Shown: positions 35,272 through 44,558 of the stretch, one piece after another
Layout of the letters: the number at the start of each line of letters is the position of its first letter
Position numbering within the stretch: position 1 is the stretch's first letter
DNA from: Chryseobacterium oranimense
GTDB lineage: Bacteria; Bacteroidota; Bacteroidia; Flavobacteriales; Weeksellaceae
Assembly: GCF_900129755.1 (NCBI RefSeq)
Contig: NZ_FQWT01000005.1
Location: forward strand, 310,001 to 374,000
Direction of reading: 5' to 3'
DNA length: 64,000 nt
Position numbers and translations under genes: made by a program
The notes under the pieces: model-generated
The model's input: only the letters and a program-made list of their open reading frames with translations
The model's database searches: none
Told to the model about the DNA's origin: nothing

Positions 35272-35450
35272 AAAAGCTATACAAAGAAAAAAACAAGCTG
35301 CCGCTTACATTTAAATACATTGAAATCTTCAAAACAAAGAACGTAAGTAAAATCCATAGCAGCATGGTATATTCCGTACCCTCCGAAAAATACCAGACTG
35401 AATACCATGTGAGGGAAAAACCTTTAAAACAGCTTACGAGATTAATATGA
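35268..35450 (+). CDS. Small basic protein between the two maturase genes
   Basis: This 60-residue protein (start 'MKKLYKEKNKLPLTFKYIEIFKTKN') overlaps the ATP-grasp gene by 4 bp at its start and the SPASM gene by 4 bp at its end, the tight ATGA coupling of a real gene. It is Lys-rich with several Tyr. It has no Gly-Gly and no Ser/Thr-Glu/Asp-rich tail like the precursor. I recognise no family. It may be a second precursor, a peptide-recognition helper or an accessory subunit. Confidence 0.6.
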   Translation: MKKLYKEKNKLPLTFKYIEIFKTKNVSKIHSSMVYSVPSEKYQTEYHVREKPLKQLTRLI

Positions 35451-36496
35451 CTTACTTTAATCTGTTCAGTAACATCATGGTTACCAAAGGAGCCAGCCGC
35501 ATACTGATCTCCGACCTTCAGAGGAATATTTCAGAATTATATTCTTTGGAATTTTATGAAATTATAGAGGAATTGAGGACAAAACCCATCGAAAATATTC
35601 TGGAAAATTATGATGCAGAATCCAGGGAATTCATCTATGAATATATAGAGCTGCTGCTTGAAAAAGAATATGGCTTTATTTCCGAAGGAGACTGGGACAG
35701 GAATTTTCCGCCAATTTCCTATGAATACCATGAGCCGAATGAAATCACTAATATTTTCATCGAGATCAATAATCTTTCAGTTTTAGACACTATAAAACAG
35801 TCTGTGGAACACCTTGGAGTAAAGCACTTAGTGATTTATTCCCATAAAAAACTTAGCCTTAGGGAATTTCAGGATATTGAGTTACAATTTACCGGTTCTG
35901 TTTTAAACGGTATTGAAATATTTTCACCTTACCATGATGATGTAGATGAAAACTTCATTAATCATCTTAATCAAACACTAAAAAGAATCTATGGCCTGGT
36001 ATTCTACAGCTGCGCCAAGACTCCTTTTACATCCGGGGATAAGTTCAGATTTCATGTACAGTTCAGTTCTGAAGATCTGAAAATTTCGTCGTGCGGAAAA
36101 GTAAATCTAAAGTATTTCAATACCAATTCCCAGAAAGTTTCAGAAGCTCTTCACCATAATTCCTGTCTCCACAAAAAGATAGGGATAGACGTAAACGGTA
36201 ATATCAAAAACTGCCCTTTAATGGTTGAAAATTTTGGCAATATCAATAATATCAGCCTTGAAGATGCCTTAACAAATCCGGGATTCAGAAAATACTGGAA
36301 TCTCACCAAGGATAAAATAGAAATCTGCCGCGACTGTGAATTCAGGTATATCTGCACAGACTGCAGGGCCTTTACAGAGAACAACCATAAAAACAGTGAA
36401 GGACTGGATATCTCCAAACCTTTGAAATGCGGCTACAATCCGTATACGGGGAAATGGAAAGCAGGAAGTAAAAATCCTTTACAGCAAAAGCATTAA
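35447..36496 (+). CDS. gwsS: Grasp-with-spasm system SPASM-domain protein
   Basis: The 349-residue protein has a C-terminal SPASM-type cysteine cluster: 'SSCGKVN', 'HNSCLHKKIGIDVNGNIKNCPLM', 'ICRDCEFRYICTDCRAF' and 'KPLKCGYNPYTGKW'. SPASM domains bind auxiliary Fe-S clusters in peptide-modifying radical SAM enzymes. The CxxxCxxC motif that holds the radical-SAM cluster is not present in the N-terminal half. It is coupled to the upstream genes by overlapping start and stop codons and is the last gene of the cluster. Confidence 0.85.
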   Translation: MTYFNLFSNIMVTKGASRILISDLQRNISELYSLEFYEIIEELRTKPIENILENYDAESREFIYEYIELLLEKEYGFISEGDWDRNFPPISYEYHEPNEITNIFIEINNLSVLDTIKQSVEHLGVKHLVIYSHKKLSLREFQDIELQFTGSVLNGIEIFSPYHDDVDENFINHLNQTLKRIYGLVFYSCAKTPFTSGDKFRFHVQFSSEDLKISSCGKVNLKYFNTNSQKVSEALHHNSCLHKKIGIDVNGNIKNCPLMVENFGNINNISLEDALTNPGFRKYWNLTKDKIEICRDCEFRYICTDCRAFTENNHKNSEGLDISKPLKCGYNPYTGKWKAGSKNPLQQKH

Positions 36497-36497
36497 A

Positions 36498-36875
36498 CTA
36501 TCTGAAGAACTTCCATTTCGGGATAATGGCCAGCATGCCAAATCCTGTAAAAAGGAAAAGATTGGTTACATCCGTATACAGAAATGTAGACAGATAATAA
36601 TTGTGCATAAAGAAATGCAGAACCAATAGCGACGGAAACATAAAGATTCCGATTTTCCTGTAGAAAAACATCAGGACCAGCCCGATGATCATCAGGGCAT
36701 CAATGGAAAAAATAGCGAAGAAATACCATCTCGGGATCTGAAGATACTCGTGCTGAAGATATTCATCAATATCAATTCCCAGCCCCATAATGGTGAAAAG
36801 CATCAGTGATGCAAATGCTAAAATAAAGCCCCATCCTTTCTTTGGATCCTCGTCAAAGTAACTGTATTCTTCCAT
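36498..36875 (-). CDS. Hypothetical membrane protein
   Basis: The 125-residue protein has about four membrane helices separated by short loops ('GWGFILAFASLMLFTIMGLGI', 'WYFFAIFSIDALMIIGLVLMFF', 'FPSLLVLHFFMHNYYLS', 'LFLFTGFGMLAIIP'). It resembles the DUF2569 family in layout only. It is on the opposite strand and ends 2 bp from gwsS, so it is not part of that operon. Confidence 0.65.
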   Translation of the reverse strand: MEEYSYFDEDPKKGWGFILAFASLMLFTIMGLGIDIDEYLQHEYLQIPRWYFFAIFSIDALMIIGLVLMFFYRKIGIFMFPSLLVLHFFMHNYYLSTFLYTDVTNLFLFTGFGMLAIIPKWKFFR

Positions 36876-36885
36876 AGGTACAAAA

Positions 36886-36921
36886 ATAAAGAACTTATGA
36901 GTAAATTCATAAGTTCTTTAA
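36886..36921 (-). terminator. Terminator of the Lrp gene
   Basis: AAAGAACTTATGA and TCATAAGTTCTTT form a 13-bp perfect stem. The minus-strand product ends in TATTTTTG. Confidence 0.82.
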
Positions 36922-36945
36922 TATAATCTTCGTTTAAAATTTGAA

Positions 36946-37416
36946 TTATATAGAAATAGCGTTGATCAATCTGTTTTTGTCGCTCAAGTACTCCTCCATA
37001 GAGATCATACTTTCGGTTCTCATTACATCTTGAATGTCATCTATCTGATAAATAATTCTCTTCGCATCATCCGTATTCTTCGCTCTTACTTTACAGAAAA
37101 TGTTATATTTCCCTGAAATAACGCTTGCTTCGATTACGTTTGGAAGTGTAGATAGCTCTTTAAGCACTTCCTGAGTACGGTTTGATTTTGTCAAAAGGAT
37201 CCCAATGAAAGCTGTAAAGTGATAGTCCAGCTTGCCATAATCGATATTAAGAGATGATCCCAAAATAATACCTGCATCCTCCATTTTTTTCACTCTTACG
37301 TGAATTGTTCCAGCAGAAACATCCATCTGCTTTGCAATTTCAGTAAAAGGCATTCTTGTGTTTTCGACTAAGAAATCAAGAATCTTCTTGTCTATTTCGT
37401 CCAGTTGATAGTTCAT
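36946..37416 (-). CDS. Lrp/AsnC family transcriptional regulator
   Basis: The 156-residue regulator has an N-terminal winged helix ('LDEIDKKILDFLVENTRMPFTEIAKQMDVSAGTIHVRVKKMEDAGII') and a C-terminal RAM effector domain. The protein is expected to form dimers or octamers and respond to an amino acid. No target gene is evident nearby; tamB is 134 bp away in the same direction. Confidence 0.93.
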   Translation of the reverse strand: MNYQLDEIDKKILDFLVENTRMPFTEIAKQMDVSAGTIHVRVKKMEDAGIILGSSLNIDYGKLDYHFTAFIGILLTKSNRTQEVLKELSTLPNVIEASVISGKYNIFCKVRAKNTDDAKRIIYQIDDIQDVMRTESMISMEEYLSDKNRLINAISI

Positions 37417-37550
37417 ATTAGTTAAATTACAATTTTCTTAAAAAATCTATGTATTTGTTGCAAATTTATAAAAAATAATTTAACTAAAAAAATTATATTA
37501 AATATTAACAATAATTAACACGGATGATAAAAATCATTAAAATATTACGA

Positions 37551-40500
37551 TTATTTACCTGCTGATTTTGTAGAATCTGTTTTTATTTCTGTCTTGGCTT
37601 CAGGCTGCTTTTTATCTTTTTTCCTCTTTTTAAATAGAGAATTAAAGCTTTTACTCCATACTACACCCCCACCATAAGCTTGATTTGCAGAACCATTCGT
37701 ACTCACCATTCCGATATTGGTAGGTTTGGAGTAACCTCTTAAAATAAGACTTCCGTCGTTCTTTTTAGAAACGTCATATTCAATTGATCCTTCACCGGAA
37801 AGATAATTGGTTTGGGTACCTTCAGTTTTCGTCAGCGGAATTCCAAGTCCGGTTTTAATATTCACCCTTGGAGAAAGAGCTACGCTTACCCCTGCATTGG
37901 CGCGGTCACCGGTATTGGAGTTCTGATCACCTTTTACATAATTCAAATCGATCTGGAATTCGTTACTCATAGTATTCAACACAGATCCCAGCTGTTTCAG
38001 AAGCATATTGTAGCCGGAAGATTCCGCTACTCCCGCCACGTCAAAATCTACCCCTCCGCTATTGGATACATTAAAGGAACTCAATAAGAGTACAGAACCG
38101 AACTGAAGGACTTTTTCTCCTTCCTGACTCATTTTGGCGGCCAATGTTTCTCTTACCTGGCTGGAAACATCAAGGGCCGTCACATTAAGATCGATTTTCG
38201 GGTCTACCAGTGACTGGGTAATATTGGCCTGCAACAATACACTGATAGGCTGCAGTTTACCCATACTCAGATATTCCCCCGCATTGGATACCATTCTTAC
38301 ATAATTGGCAGTGATATCCAGTGCCGGCTTCATGGCATCCCCATCCCATCTGATGCTGCTGTTTTTTTCAATCTGGAAGGTTTTATTAAGAATGGCTTTG
38401 GAAACAAAGGTCCCGCTATCTACCCTATAGGTTCCGTTCATAGCAATTGCACCCTGTCTTCCCATCTGGAACCTCAGCCTGTCCGCTGTTCCTTTTACCG
38501 TAATATTTCCTACATCATCCCCTACAAGAACATTTACCGTAGTTCCTTTATCTACATCAAGACTGAAGTCGATATGCATATTGGCCCCTGTCTTTTTCTT
38601 TTCTTCCAGAGTGATAAGCCCGTCTTTTCCTTCTTTCAGGAACCTCAGCATTTTAAATTCTTCTACATTGGATGTTGAGCTGGAATTAAAGGTAAAATTA
38701 CTTCCGTTCAGAGCTTTCATATTAGGTGTGGTGATGCTGAGCCCTGAAACCGGCCCGTCCACATAGAGATCTCCCTGCCCATATACTCTTCCCCAGAACA
38801 GGTCGTAATCTTTCTGAGTAGTGTTCAGCATCAGGAGATTATCTGCCCGCATAATCAGGTTGACCCCCATTGAAGAGATCGTCTCAAATTGTATTGCTCC
38901 GGAAATCGTTCCTTTGGAATTCGATCTTCCGTCATGAACTTCAATATTATTAAGGAGCGCAAGTCCGCGGGAAAGCGGAACCACCGTATCATCAAATGAA
39001 TAATCCACCCCGGTAAAAAGAAGCTTCAGACCGAAACCTTTCAGGGCAATATCGCCGCTGTAATCAAGATCGCTTAATTTCCCGTTGATTTTCAGATCGC
39101 CGGTCGCTTTTCCTCTGATGTTCCCAAAAATAGCCTGTACAAACTGTTGGGTAAAAGCAAGATCGAAATCACGCATTTCCGCAGTAAGATCAATCGTAGG
39201 AGAAGCTGTGTTGTTATTTACCGTACCCGTCAGATGCAGGTTATTATTTCCAAGGACCCCTGCCGAAGCCACTTTTACATCAACATCATAAACATTCAGA
39301 GAGAAGCTGTTGGTTGCAGAAATAGTAAGATCTCCCATCTGGTTCCCGTTCATGATGATGTTATCTACGGTAAGATCTACAAGTGGCTGCAGAGTGCTCT
39401 TATCCATTTTGATCTTTACACTTCCGTTCGCCAGACCCTTTATACCCATAGGATTTCCTCCGGACTGCATTTCAAGAAGCTTTTCAATGGCAAATTCTTC
39501 AATATCCGCATCTACATAAAAATCTTTGGCCGATTTGAACTGTGCTTCTTTGATAAACAAGGCACTTTTATCTGAATATATCCGAAGGTTCCGGATATCA
39601 AAATCACCTGCATTTTTCCTGTAGGTAATGGAATGATCCAGTTCAGGACTGGTATCTATAGCCCAGGTCACTTGATTGAATTTAACTTCTGTAGGTTCAA
39701 ATCTGAAAACATAATCCCCGGCTGCATTGGTAGACTGATCCACATTAATGGCATATGCCTTAAGATTGTCATTCAAGTCATCGTCCGGGCTTCCGTGTTT
39801 GAAGGTAGTAGCAAGATGAAGGGCTGTATTGTTTTCGTTTTTCCCTTTCAGCTCAAAATCTTTAATGATATTATTATTGTATTGAAGCTTGCTGATTCTT
39901 GCATACAGCTGTTCGTTAAGATTGGCCGTATTAATCCTTACCATAACACTGTCGATCATTGCGCTGTCTCTGGAAACATTATTCCTGTCATTGATTTTAT
40001 AGTCAGGATTGGCTGCTGCCAAGGCTTTATCCGCATCTGTAATTTCCTCTTTCTTCGTCATAATGTATTTCAAAGAATTGGCATCCAGATTCAGGATCAG
40101 GTCATTGGAATCGCCATTATATTCTCCTTCTATAACAGCACCTTGCGGAAGCTTGAGATCAGGAAGAAAATAATTCACAACGCCCTGCTGAACATCAAAG
40201 TTCATTTTAAAGCTCTGCCCTCTGTATAATTTTCTCGGCGGAGGTCCTACCAGGATTCTTCCGATTCCGTTCTCCATCATTCCTGCAAGATCAGCAAGGT
40301 TATATCTTCCCGATATCTTCCCGCTTGCAGCACCCGGCGCATCGACATCAATGACACGTCCTCCTGCTTCTACAAAAGTTTTCAGCTTCGCATTAGGAAT
40401 AATATATTTCTGGGTAGCCGTAGCAAAATGCAGGTTATTAGCATCTACATCCAGGGTAAGATCATTGATATTGGACATAGACATTTTGCCTTCTACCTGC

Positions 40501-42341
40501 CCGCTTACGATCTGGCTTCCCGGTTTATTGGTAAAGTAGTTCAGATTCAGCGAACTGACATCTGCATTCACATTCATATTGACTTTTGAAGTACTGAAAT
40601 CAATAAGGCCTTTGATCGTAGCTTTCGCCTGTTCATCATTGACGGTGATGAGTCCGTTATATTTTTTATGATCCAATAACCCATCCAGATAGAGGTTATT
40701 GATCACTTTATCCATTATTTCGATGCTGCTGATCTGGGATTTGGTGGTGAGACGCATGGTATTAACGTCAAAGCTTTGTCCGTTAAGATCAAATTTACCT
40801 GAAATCAGGCCAACACTTTTATTTTTAGTAATTACAGAAGTGTTCAGGTCCTTTACTTCCAGATATCCCGAATATTTGGGTATTGCCGTACTATATTGAG
40901 TAAGTGAAAGTTTGGAGATCTTCGCCTGCCCTATTCCTGTCATCAGGTTTCCATTTGAAACATACACCTGCTCAGGAGTCACCCTTGCAGCACCGTTGTA
41001 TTTCAGCTTTCCAAAATCATCAGCAAAGTTCTTCATCTTTTTGGAAATAAATGATGGCATCATTGCTTTAAGATCTTTGTAGGTAAAATCAGTAGAAAGG
41101 TCATTGGTTTCAATAGCGAAATTTCCTTTCAGCAGTCTGTCCACCTTCATTGTTTTGGTTGCAATATTAACATCCGGATTCCTGATGAGGAAGTTTTCCA
41201 AATGAAATTTATTCAGAGGACCGGTCATTTTTCCGGCCAGGTTAAATGGCTTAAAATTATCCCAGTTCGTCACAAAGTAACTGATATCATATCCACTCAG
41301 CTGGCTTCCCTGCTGAATTTCCATGTCCCAGCGCACACGATCCGCAAAATCCGACCATGATCCGTCATGAAGATTAAATTTGATATTTCCCTGAAGCAGT
41401 GAATGATCTGTATTTAAAGTAAGATCTTTTAAAGACAGAAATTCATGGGTTAAAGAAAGTTCCGTAGAAAAAGTATCTACCAAATGAGATTTCCCCCATC
41501 TGGTGGTAACGAAGGACATATTATTGATCAGTGCCGATATATTGGCTCCGTTCACCTTTACATTAGGTGCTTTTAAATTAAAATTTGTTGCAGTAAGCCA
41601 TTTGCCCGGTTCTCCGGGAGAGTTCTGGCTGATGATGGAAACCTTCGAATCAATAATCTGTACCCGGGAATCCAGCTGGAAAGGCGGTTTATTCGGGTCT
41701 CTTTTCTTACCGCTGTCGAAGAGCTGTGTAAATCTGATAAAATTGGAAATACTGTCGCCTTTGTAAGTAATTACTTTTACATCGGCATTAACAAGGGTAA
41801 GGGAATTAAAGCTCAGGGAATTGCTGTTTCCAGAAATGGCATTATAAGCAAGAGACATCCAGTCTGAATTGGCACGAAACTCTTTAGCTTTGATAAAATC
41901 AAGGCCTTTGTAATCCTTAATTTTTAATCCTTTTATAGTTACATCTCCGAAATAATCCACTTCAACGCTTTCGGTAGACATTCCGGATTTAAAGTCTCTG
42001 TTGACAATCTGAAGCGCCTGATCTGCCGCCCATTGTTTGGTAGCCGGAAGATTAATGGCGGTCAGTACTCCTCCAACAAGAATAACTCCCAGCCAGAAAA
42101 GGATCAGGAGAAGGCGTGCCCACCAGGAATAGCTGGTGACATCTTTTACAGCCTGCTTTCCAAATTCTTCAGCAGTTTCTACGGGATGATGAATGGCATC
42201 TGAAGCAAGTTCGGATGCTTCCTTAACTGTCTCCTTTACAGCTCCTTCTACATCTTCAACAGTCTTCTGTACCTGATCACTTAAGTTCTCAGCTACTGAT
42301 TTTTTATTCTCATTCTCGTTATTATTCTCTAACTTTGCCAT
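37551..42341 (-). CDS. tamB: Translocation/assembly module TamB
   Basis: TamB is a very long periplasmic beta-helical protein that bridges inner and outer membranes and moves phospholipids or helps assembly. The start is set at ATG 42341 (1596 residues, 'MAKLENNNENENKK'); a longer frame to 42434 runs antisense through tsaD. A Lys/Glu-rich N-terminal tail with amphipathic repeats ('VKETVKEASELASDAIHHPVE') precedes one membrane helix (about 73-96). AsmA-like repeats follow, and the C-terminal DUF490 domain contains 'RVNIKTGLGIPLTKTEGTQ'. No tamA lies next to it. Confidence 0.9.
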   Translation of the reverse strand: MAKLENNNENENKKSVAENLSDQVQKTVEDVEGAVKETVKEASELASDAIHHPVETAEEFGKQAVKDVTSYSWWARLLLILFWLGVILVGGVLTAINLPATKQWAADQALQIVNRDFKSGMSTESVEVDYFGDVTIKGLKIKDYKGLDFIKAKEFRANSDWMSLAYNAISGNSNSLSFNSLTLVNADVKVITYKGDSISNFIRFTQLFDSGKKRDPNKPPFQLDSRVQIIDSKVSIISQNSPGEPGKWLTATNFNLKAPNVKVNGANISALINNMSFVTTRWGKSHLVDTFSTELSLTHEFLSLKDLTLNTDHSLLQGNIKFNLHDGSWSDFADRVRWDMEIQQGSQLSGYDISYFVTNWDNFKPFNLAGKMTGPLNKFHLENFLIRNPDVNIATKTMKVDRLLKGNFAIETNDLSTDFTYKDLKAMMPSFISKKMKNFADDFGKLKYNGAARVTPEQVYVSNGNLMTGIGQAKISKLSLTQYSTAIPKYSGYLEVKDLNTSVITKNKSVGLISGKFDLNGQSFDVNTMRLTTKSQISSIEIMDKVINNLYLDGLLDHKKYNGLITVNDEQAKATIKGLIDFSTSKVNMNVNADVSSLNLNYFTNKPGSQIVSGQVEGKMSMSNINDLTLDVDANNLHFATATQKYIIPNAKLKTFVEAGGRVIDVDAPGAASGKISGRYNLADLAGMMENGIGRILVGPPPRKLYRGQSFKMNFDVQQGVVNYFLPDLKLPQGAVIEGEYNGDSNDLILNLDANSLKYIMTKKEEITDADKALAAANPDYKINDRNNVSRDSAMIDSVMVRINTANLNEQLYARISKLQYNNNIIKDFELKGKNENNTALHLATTFKHGSPDDDLNDNLKAYAINVDQSTNAAGDYVFRFEPTEVKFNQVTWAIDTSPELDHSITYRKNAGDFDIRNLRIYSDKSALFIKEAQFKSAKDFYVDADIEEFAIEKLLEMQSGGNPMGIKGLANGSVKIKMDKSTLQPLVDLTVDNIIMNGNQMGDLTISATNSFSLNVYDVDVKVASAGVLGNNNLHLTGTVNNNTASPTIDLTAEMRDFDLAFTQQFVQAIFGNIRGKATGDLKINGKLSDLDYSGDIALKGFGLKLLFTGVDYSFDDTVVPLSRGLALLNNIEVHDGRSNSKGTISGAIQFETISSMGVNLIMRADNLLMLNTTQKDYDLFWGRVYGQGDLYVDGPVSGLSITTPNMKALNGSNFTFNSSSTSNVEEFKMLRFLKEGKDGLITLEEKKKTGANMHIDFSLDVDKGTTVNVLVGDDVGNITVKGTADRLRFQMGRQGAIAMNGTYRVDSGTFVSKAILNKTFQIEKNSSIRWDGDAMKPALDITANYVRMVSNAGEYLSMGKLQPISVLLQANITQSLVDPKIDLNVTALDVSSQVRETLAAKMSQEGEKVLQFGSVLLLSSFNVSNSGGVDFDVAGVAESSGYNMLLKQLGSVLNTMSNEFQIDLNYVKGDQNSNTGDRANAGVSVALSPRVNIKTGLGIPLTKTEGTQTNYLSGEGSIEYDVSKKNDGSLILRGYSKPTNIGMVSTNGSANQAYGGGVVWSKSFNSLFKKRKKDKKQPEAKTEIKTDSTKSAGK
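42330..42337 (+). promoter_or_regulatory. Possible -7 element of tsaD inside the tamB 5' end
   Basis: TAACTTTG matches TAnnTTTG and ends 8 bp before the tsaD ATG, so an mRNA from it would have almost no 5' leader. No TTTG is found at the usual distance upstream. Confidence 0.35.
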
Positions 42342-42345
42342 TATT

Positions 42346-43362
42346 ATGAGCGACTCTATAATTTTAGGTATTGAATCGTCCTGCGACGACACCTCAGCAG
42401 CTATCATCAAGGGAAACTGTATTCTGTCTAACATTGCTGCGAATCAGGCCATCCACAAAGAATATGGCGGTGTGGTTCCGGAACTGGCATCGCGCGCGCA
42501 TCAGCAAAATATAATCCCCGTTGTTGAAAAATCTCTTACTAAAGCAAATATACAACAAAATGCTATTTCTGCTATAGGATTTACACGTGGTCCCGGACTT
42601 TTAGGATCCCTGCTTGTAGGAACGTCATTTGCTAAGTCTTTGGCAATGAGTTTAAATGTTCCGCTAATTGAGGTAAACCATCTCCAGGCCCACATTTTAG
42701 CCCATTTCATTGACGATGCAAATCCTATGCCGCCAAAATTCCCTTTTCTGTGTCTTACGGTAAGCGGAGGGCATACAATGATTGTACTGGTCAAAGATTA
42801 TTTTGATATGGAAATTATCGGGAAAACAATTGATGATGCCGCAGGAGAAGCTTTTGACAAAATAGGAAAAGTATTTGACCTGGACTATCCTGCCGGACCT
42901 ATTATAGACCGCCTGGCTAAGGAAGGCAATCCTGATGCTTTCAAGTTCAACAAGCCTAAAATGGAGAATTACGACTATTCTTTCAGCGGAATCAAAACTT
43001 CCGTTCTTTATTTTATCCAGAAAGAAGTTAAAAAGAATCCGGATTTCATCAAAGAAAACCTGAACGATCTGTGTGCTTCTGTTCAAAAAGCCATCATTGA
43101 AATTTTAATGGCCAAACTTGAAAAAGCAGCCGCAGAATTAAACATAAAAGAAGTTGCCATTGCCGGAGGAGTTTCTGCCAATTCTGCTTTGAGAACAGCT
43201 ATGCAGAATAACCATGAAAAACTGGGATGGAACATTTACATTCCAAAATTCGAATACACAACGGATAATGCTGCAATGATTGCAATGGTGGCTCAGTTAA
43301 AGTTTGAAAGAGGTGAATTTACAGATCTGAGAACAACGGCTACGGCGAAATACGATTTATGA
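42346..43362 (+). CDS. tsaD: tRNA N6-adenosine threonylcarbamoyltransferase TsaD
   Basis: TsaD attaches threonylcarbamoyl to A37 of tRNAs reading ANN codons, together with TsaB, TsaC and TsaE. The 338-residue ASKHA-fold protein starts 'MSDSIILGIESSCDDTSAAII'. It has the metal-binding 'NHLQAHILAH', nucleotide loops 'TVSGGHTMIV' and 'AGEAFDKIGKVFDL', and 'VAIAGGVSANSALR'. Only 4 bp separate its start codon from that of divergent tamB. The downstream hypothetical gene overlaps its stop by 4 bp. Confidence 0.96.
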   Translation: MSDSIILGIESSCDDTSAAIIKGNCILSNIAANQAIHKEYGGVVPELASRAHQQNIIPVVEKSLTKANIQQNAISAIGFTRGPGLLGSLLVGTSFAKSLAMSLNVPLIEVNHLQAHILAHFIDDANPMPPKFPFLCLTVSGGHTMIVLVKDYFDMEIIGKTIDDAAGEAFDKIGKVFDLDYPAGPIIDRLAKEGNPDAFKFNKPKMENYDYSFSGIKTSVLYFIQKEVKKNPDFIKENLNDLCASVQKAIIEILMAKLEKAAAELNIKEVAIAGGVSANSALRTAMQNNHEKLGWNIYIPKFEYTTDNAAMIAMVAQLKFERGEFTDLRTTATAKYDL

Positions 43363-43763
43363 AAATATTGTTAGAAGAAAAAATACTAGGCAAACACTCT
43401 AAGAAGAATTCAAAATATTACTGGATATTAGAAACAATAACGGGTAAAAATGAATTTTCAGAGCATTCCGCCGATTATTTTCCGGCAAGTTCAGAGATAG
43501 GGTATGTTCAGAATATTAAAGAAGAAATTATTGAGAAAATCAACTCAGAGAATGTTTTTAGTTTTGAGTATGAACCGAAAGAAGGAGATTATCTGTCCAT
43601 CAAAAATAATTTAAGAAAAAACGAATATCTGAATTTAATTTTCTTGAATAACAAATGGATTGAAGAAATTTATACATGTTCATACAGAGATTGTGATGGC
43701 GATATTTACAGCACAATAAAAACTGGTGTGGCATTTTTAAGCGAGAATGAAACTTACTTTTAA
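43359..43763 (+). CDS. Hypothetical protein
   Basis: The 134-residue soluble protein overlaps tsaD by 4 bp (ATGA), implying translational coupling. It begins 'MKILLEEKILGKHSKKNSKYYWILETITG' and ends with 'CSYRDCDGDIYSTIKTGVAFLSE'. I recognise no family. It could be an unlinked passenger in the operon. Confidence 0.65.
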   Translation: MKILLEEKILGKHSKKNSKYYWILETITGKNEFSEHSADYFPASSEIGYVQNIKEEIIEKINSENVFSFEYEPKEGDYLSIKNNLRKNEYLNLIFLNNKWIEEIYTCSYRDCDGDIYSTIKTGVAFLSENETYF

Positions 43764-43808
43764 TGCTCACTTATCAATAAGATTCAGGCAGATTCTAAAT
43801 ATTTAAAT

Positions 43809-44510
43809 ATGAAACTTTTTTACGGAGAAATTGAGGGAAATCAGGTAACGATCAATGATGAAGAGCAGCAGCATATTGTAAAGGTTCTTCGGATGAAGAA
43901 TGGTGAGGACATTCATGTAACAGACGGTAAAGGAAATGTTGCTTCCGGAAAATTAATAATTGAAGGAAAGAAAGCCGGTCTGGAAGTTTCTGAAATCAAA
44001 AGAAATGCTCCGGATTTTAATCCTAAACTTCATATTGCCATTGCACCTACAAAAAATATAGACAGGATCGAGTTTTTTGTAGAAAAAGCCGTAGAAATGG
44101 GTATATCAGAGATCAGTATCATTATTACGGAAAAAACTGAGCGTAAGAATATTAATATTGATAAAATCAGAAAACAGGCTATCGCTGCTTCCAAACAGAG
44201 CTTAAGATTTCATTTTCCGGTAATCAATGATATGCTAAAGCTGACTGATTTCTTAAAAAATATTGTGGCAGAACATACTTTTGTAGCCCATTGCCATGAA
44301 AATCTTGAAAGGATTGATCTGAATACTATTCCTTCAATGGAACAAATCACTTTTTTAATTGGTCCTGAAGGAGATTTTTCGGAAAAGGAAATCCAGTTTT
44401 TATCCGAAAGCCATATAAAGGCTGTTTCTCTTGGAAATCAAAGGCTGAGAACGGAAACGGCCGGTGTATTTGTGGCGGCGTGGAATTATTTTAAGATGAT
44501 AAAAGGATAG
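43809..44510 (+). CDS. rsmE: 16S rRNA (uracil(1498)-N3)-methyltransferase RsmE
   Basis: RsmE methylates N3 of U1498 in 16S rRNA. The 233-residue protein has the N-terminal PUA-like part ('HIVKVLRMKNGEDIHVTDGKGNVA') and a SPOUT domain with the knot motifs 'AIAPTKNIDRIEFFVEKAVEMGI', 'FLIGPEGDFSEKEI' and 'VSLGNQRLRTETA'. It probably shares transcription with tsaD; the gap is 45 bp. Confidence 0.94.
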   Translation: MKLFYGEIEGNQVTINDEEQQHIVKVLRMKNGEDIHVTDGKGNVASGKLIIEGKKAGLEVSEIKRNAPDFNPKLHIAIAPTKNIDRIEFFVEKAVEMGISEISIIITEKTERKNINIDKIRKQAIAASKQSLRFHFPVINDMLKLTDFLKNIVAEHTFVAHCHENLERIDLNTIPSMEQITFLIGPEGDFSEKEIQFLSESHIKAVSLGNQRLRTETAGVFVAAWNYFKMIKG

Positions 44511-44558
44511 ATGCAAGGTCCAGAAAATGGAAGATGAAGCCAGAAACTGAATCAGGAA

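Noticed and set aside
39633..40229. A 198-codon plus-strand frame inside tamB
   Set aside because: It is antisense to a well-supported gene, with no recognisable domain and low-complexity composition caused by the tamB sequence.
42342..42434. N-terminal extension of tamB by 31 codons
   Set aside because: It would be fully antisense to tsaD and has no family sequence. ATG 42341 fits better.
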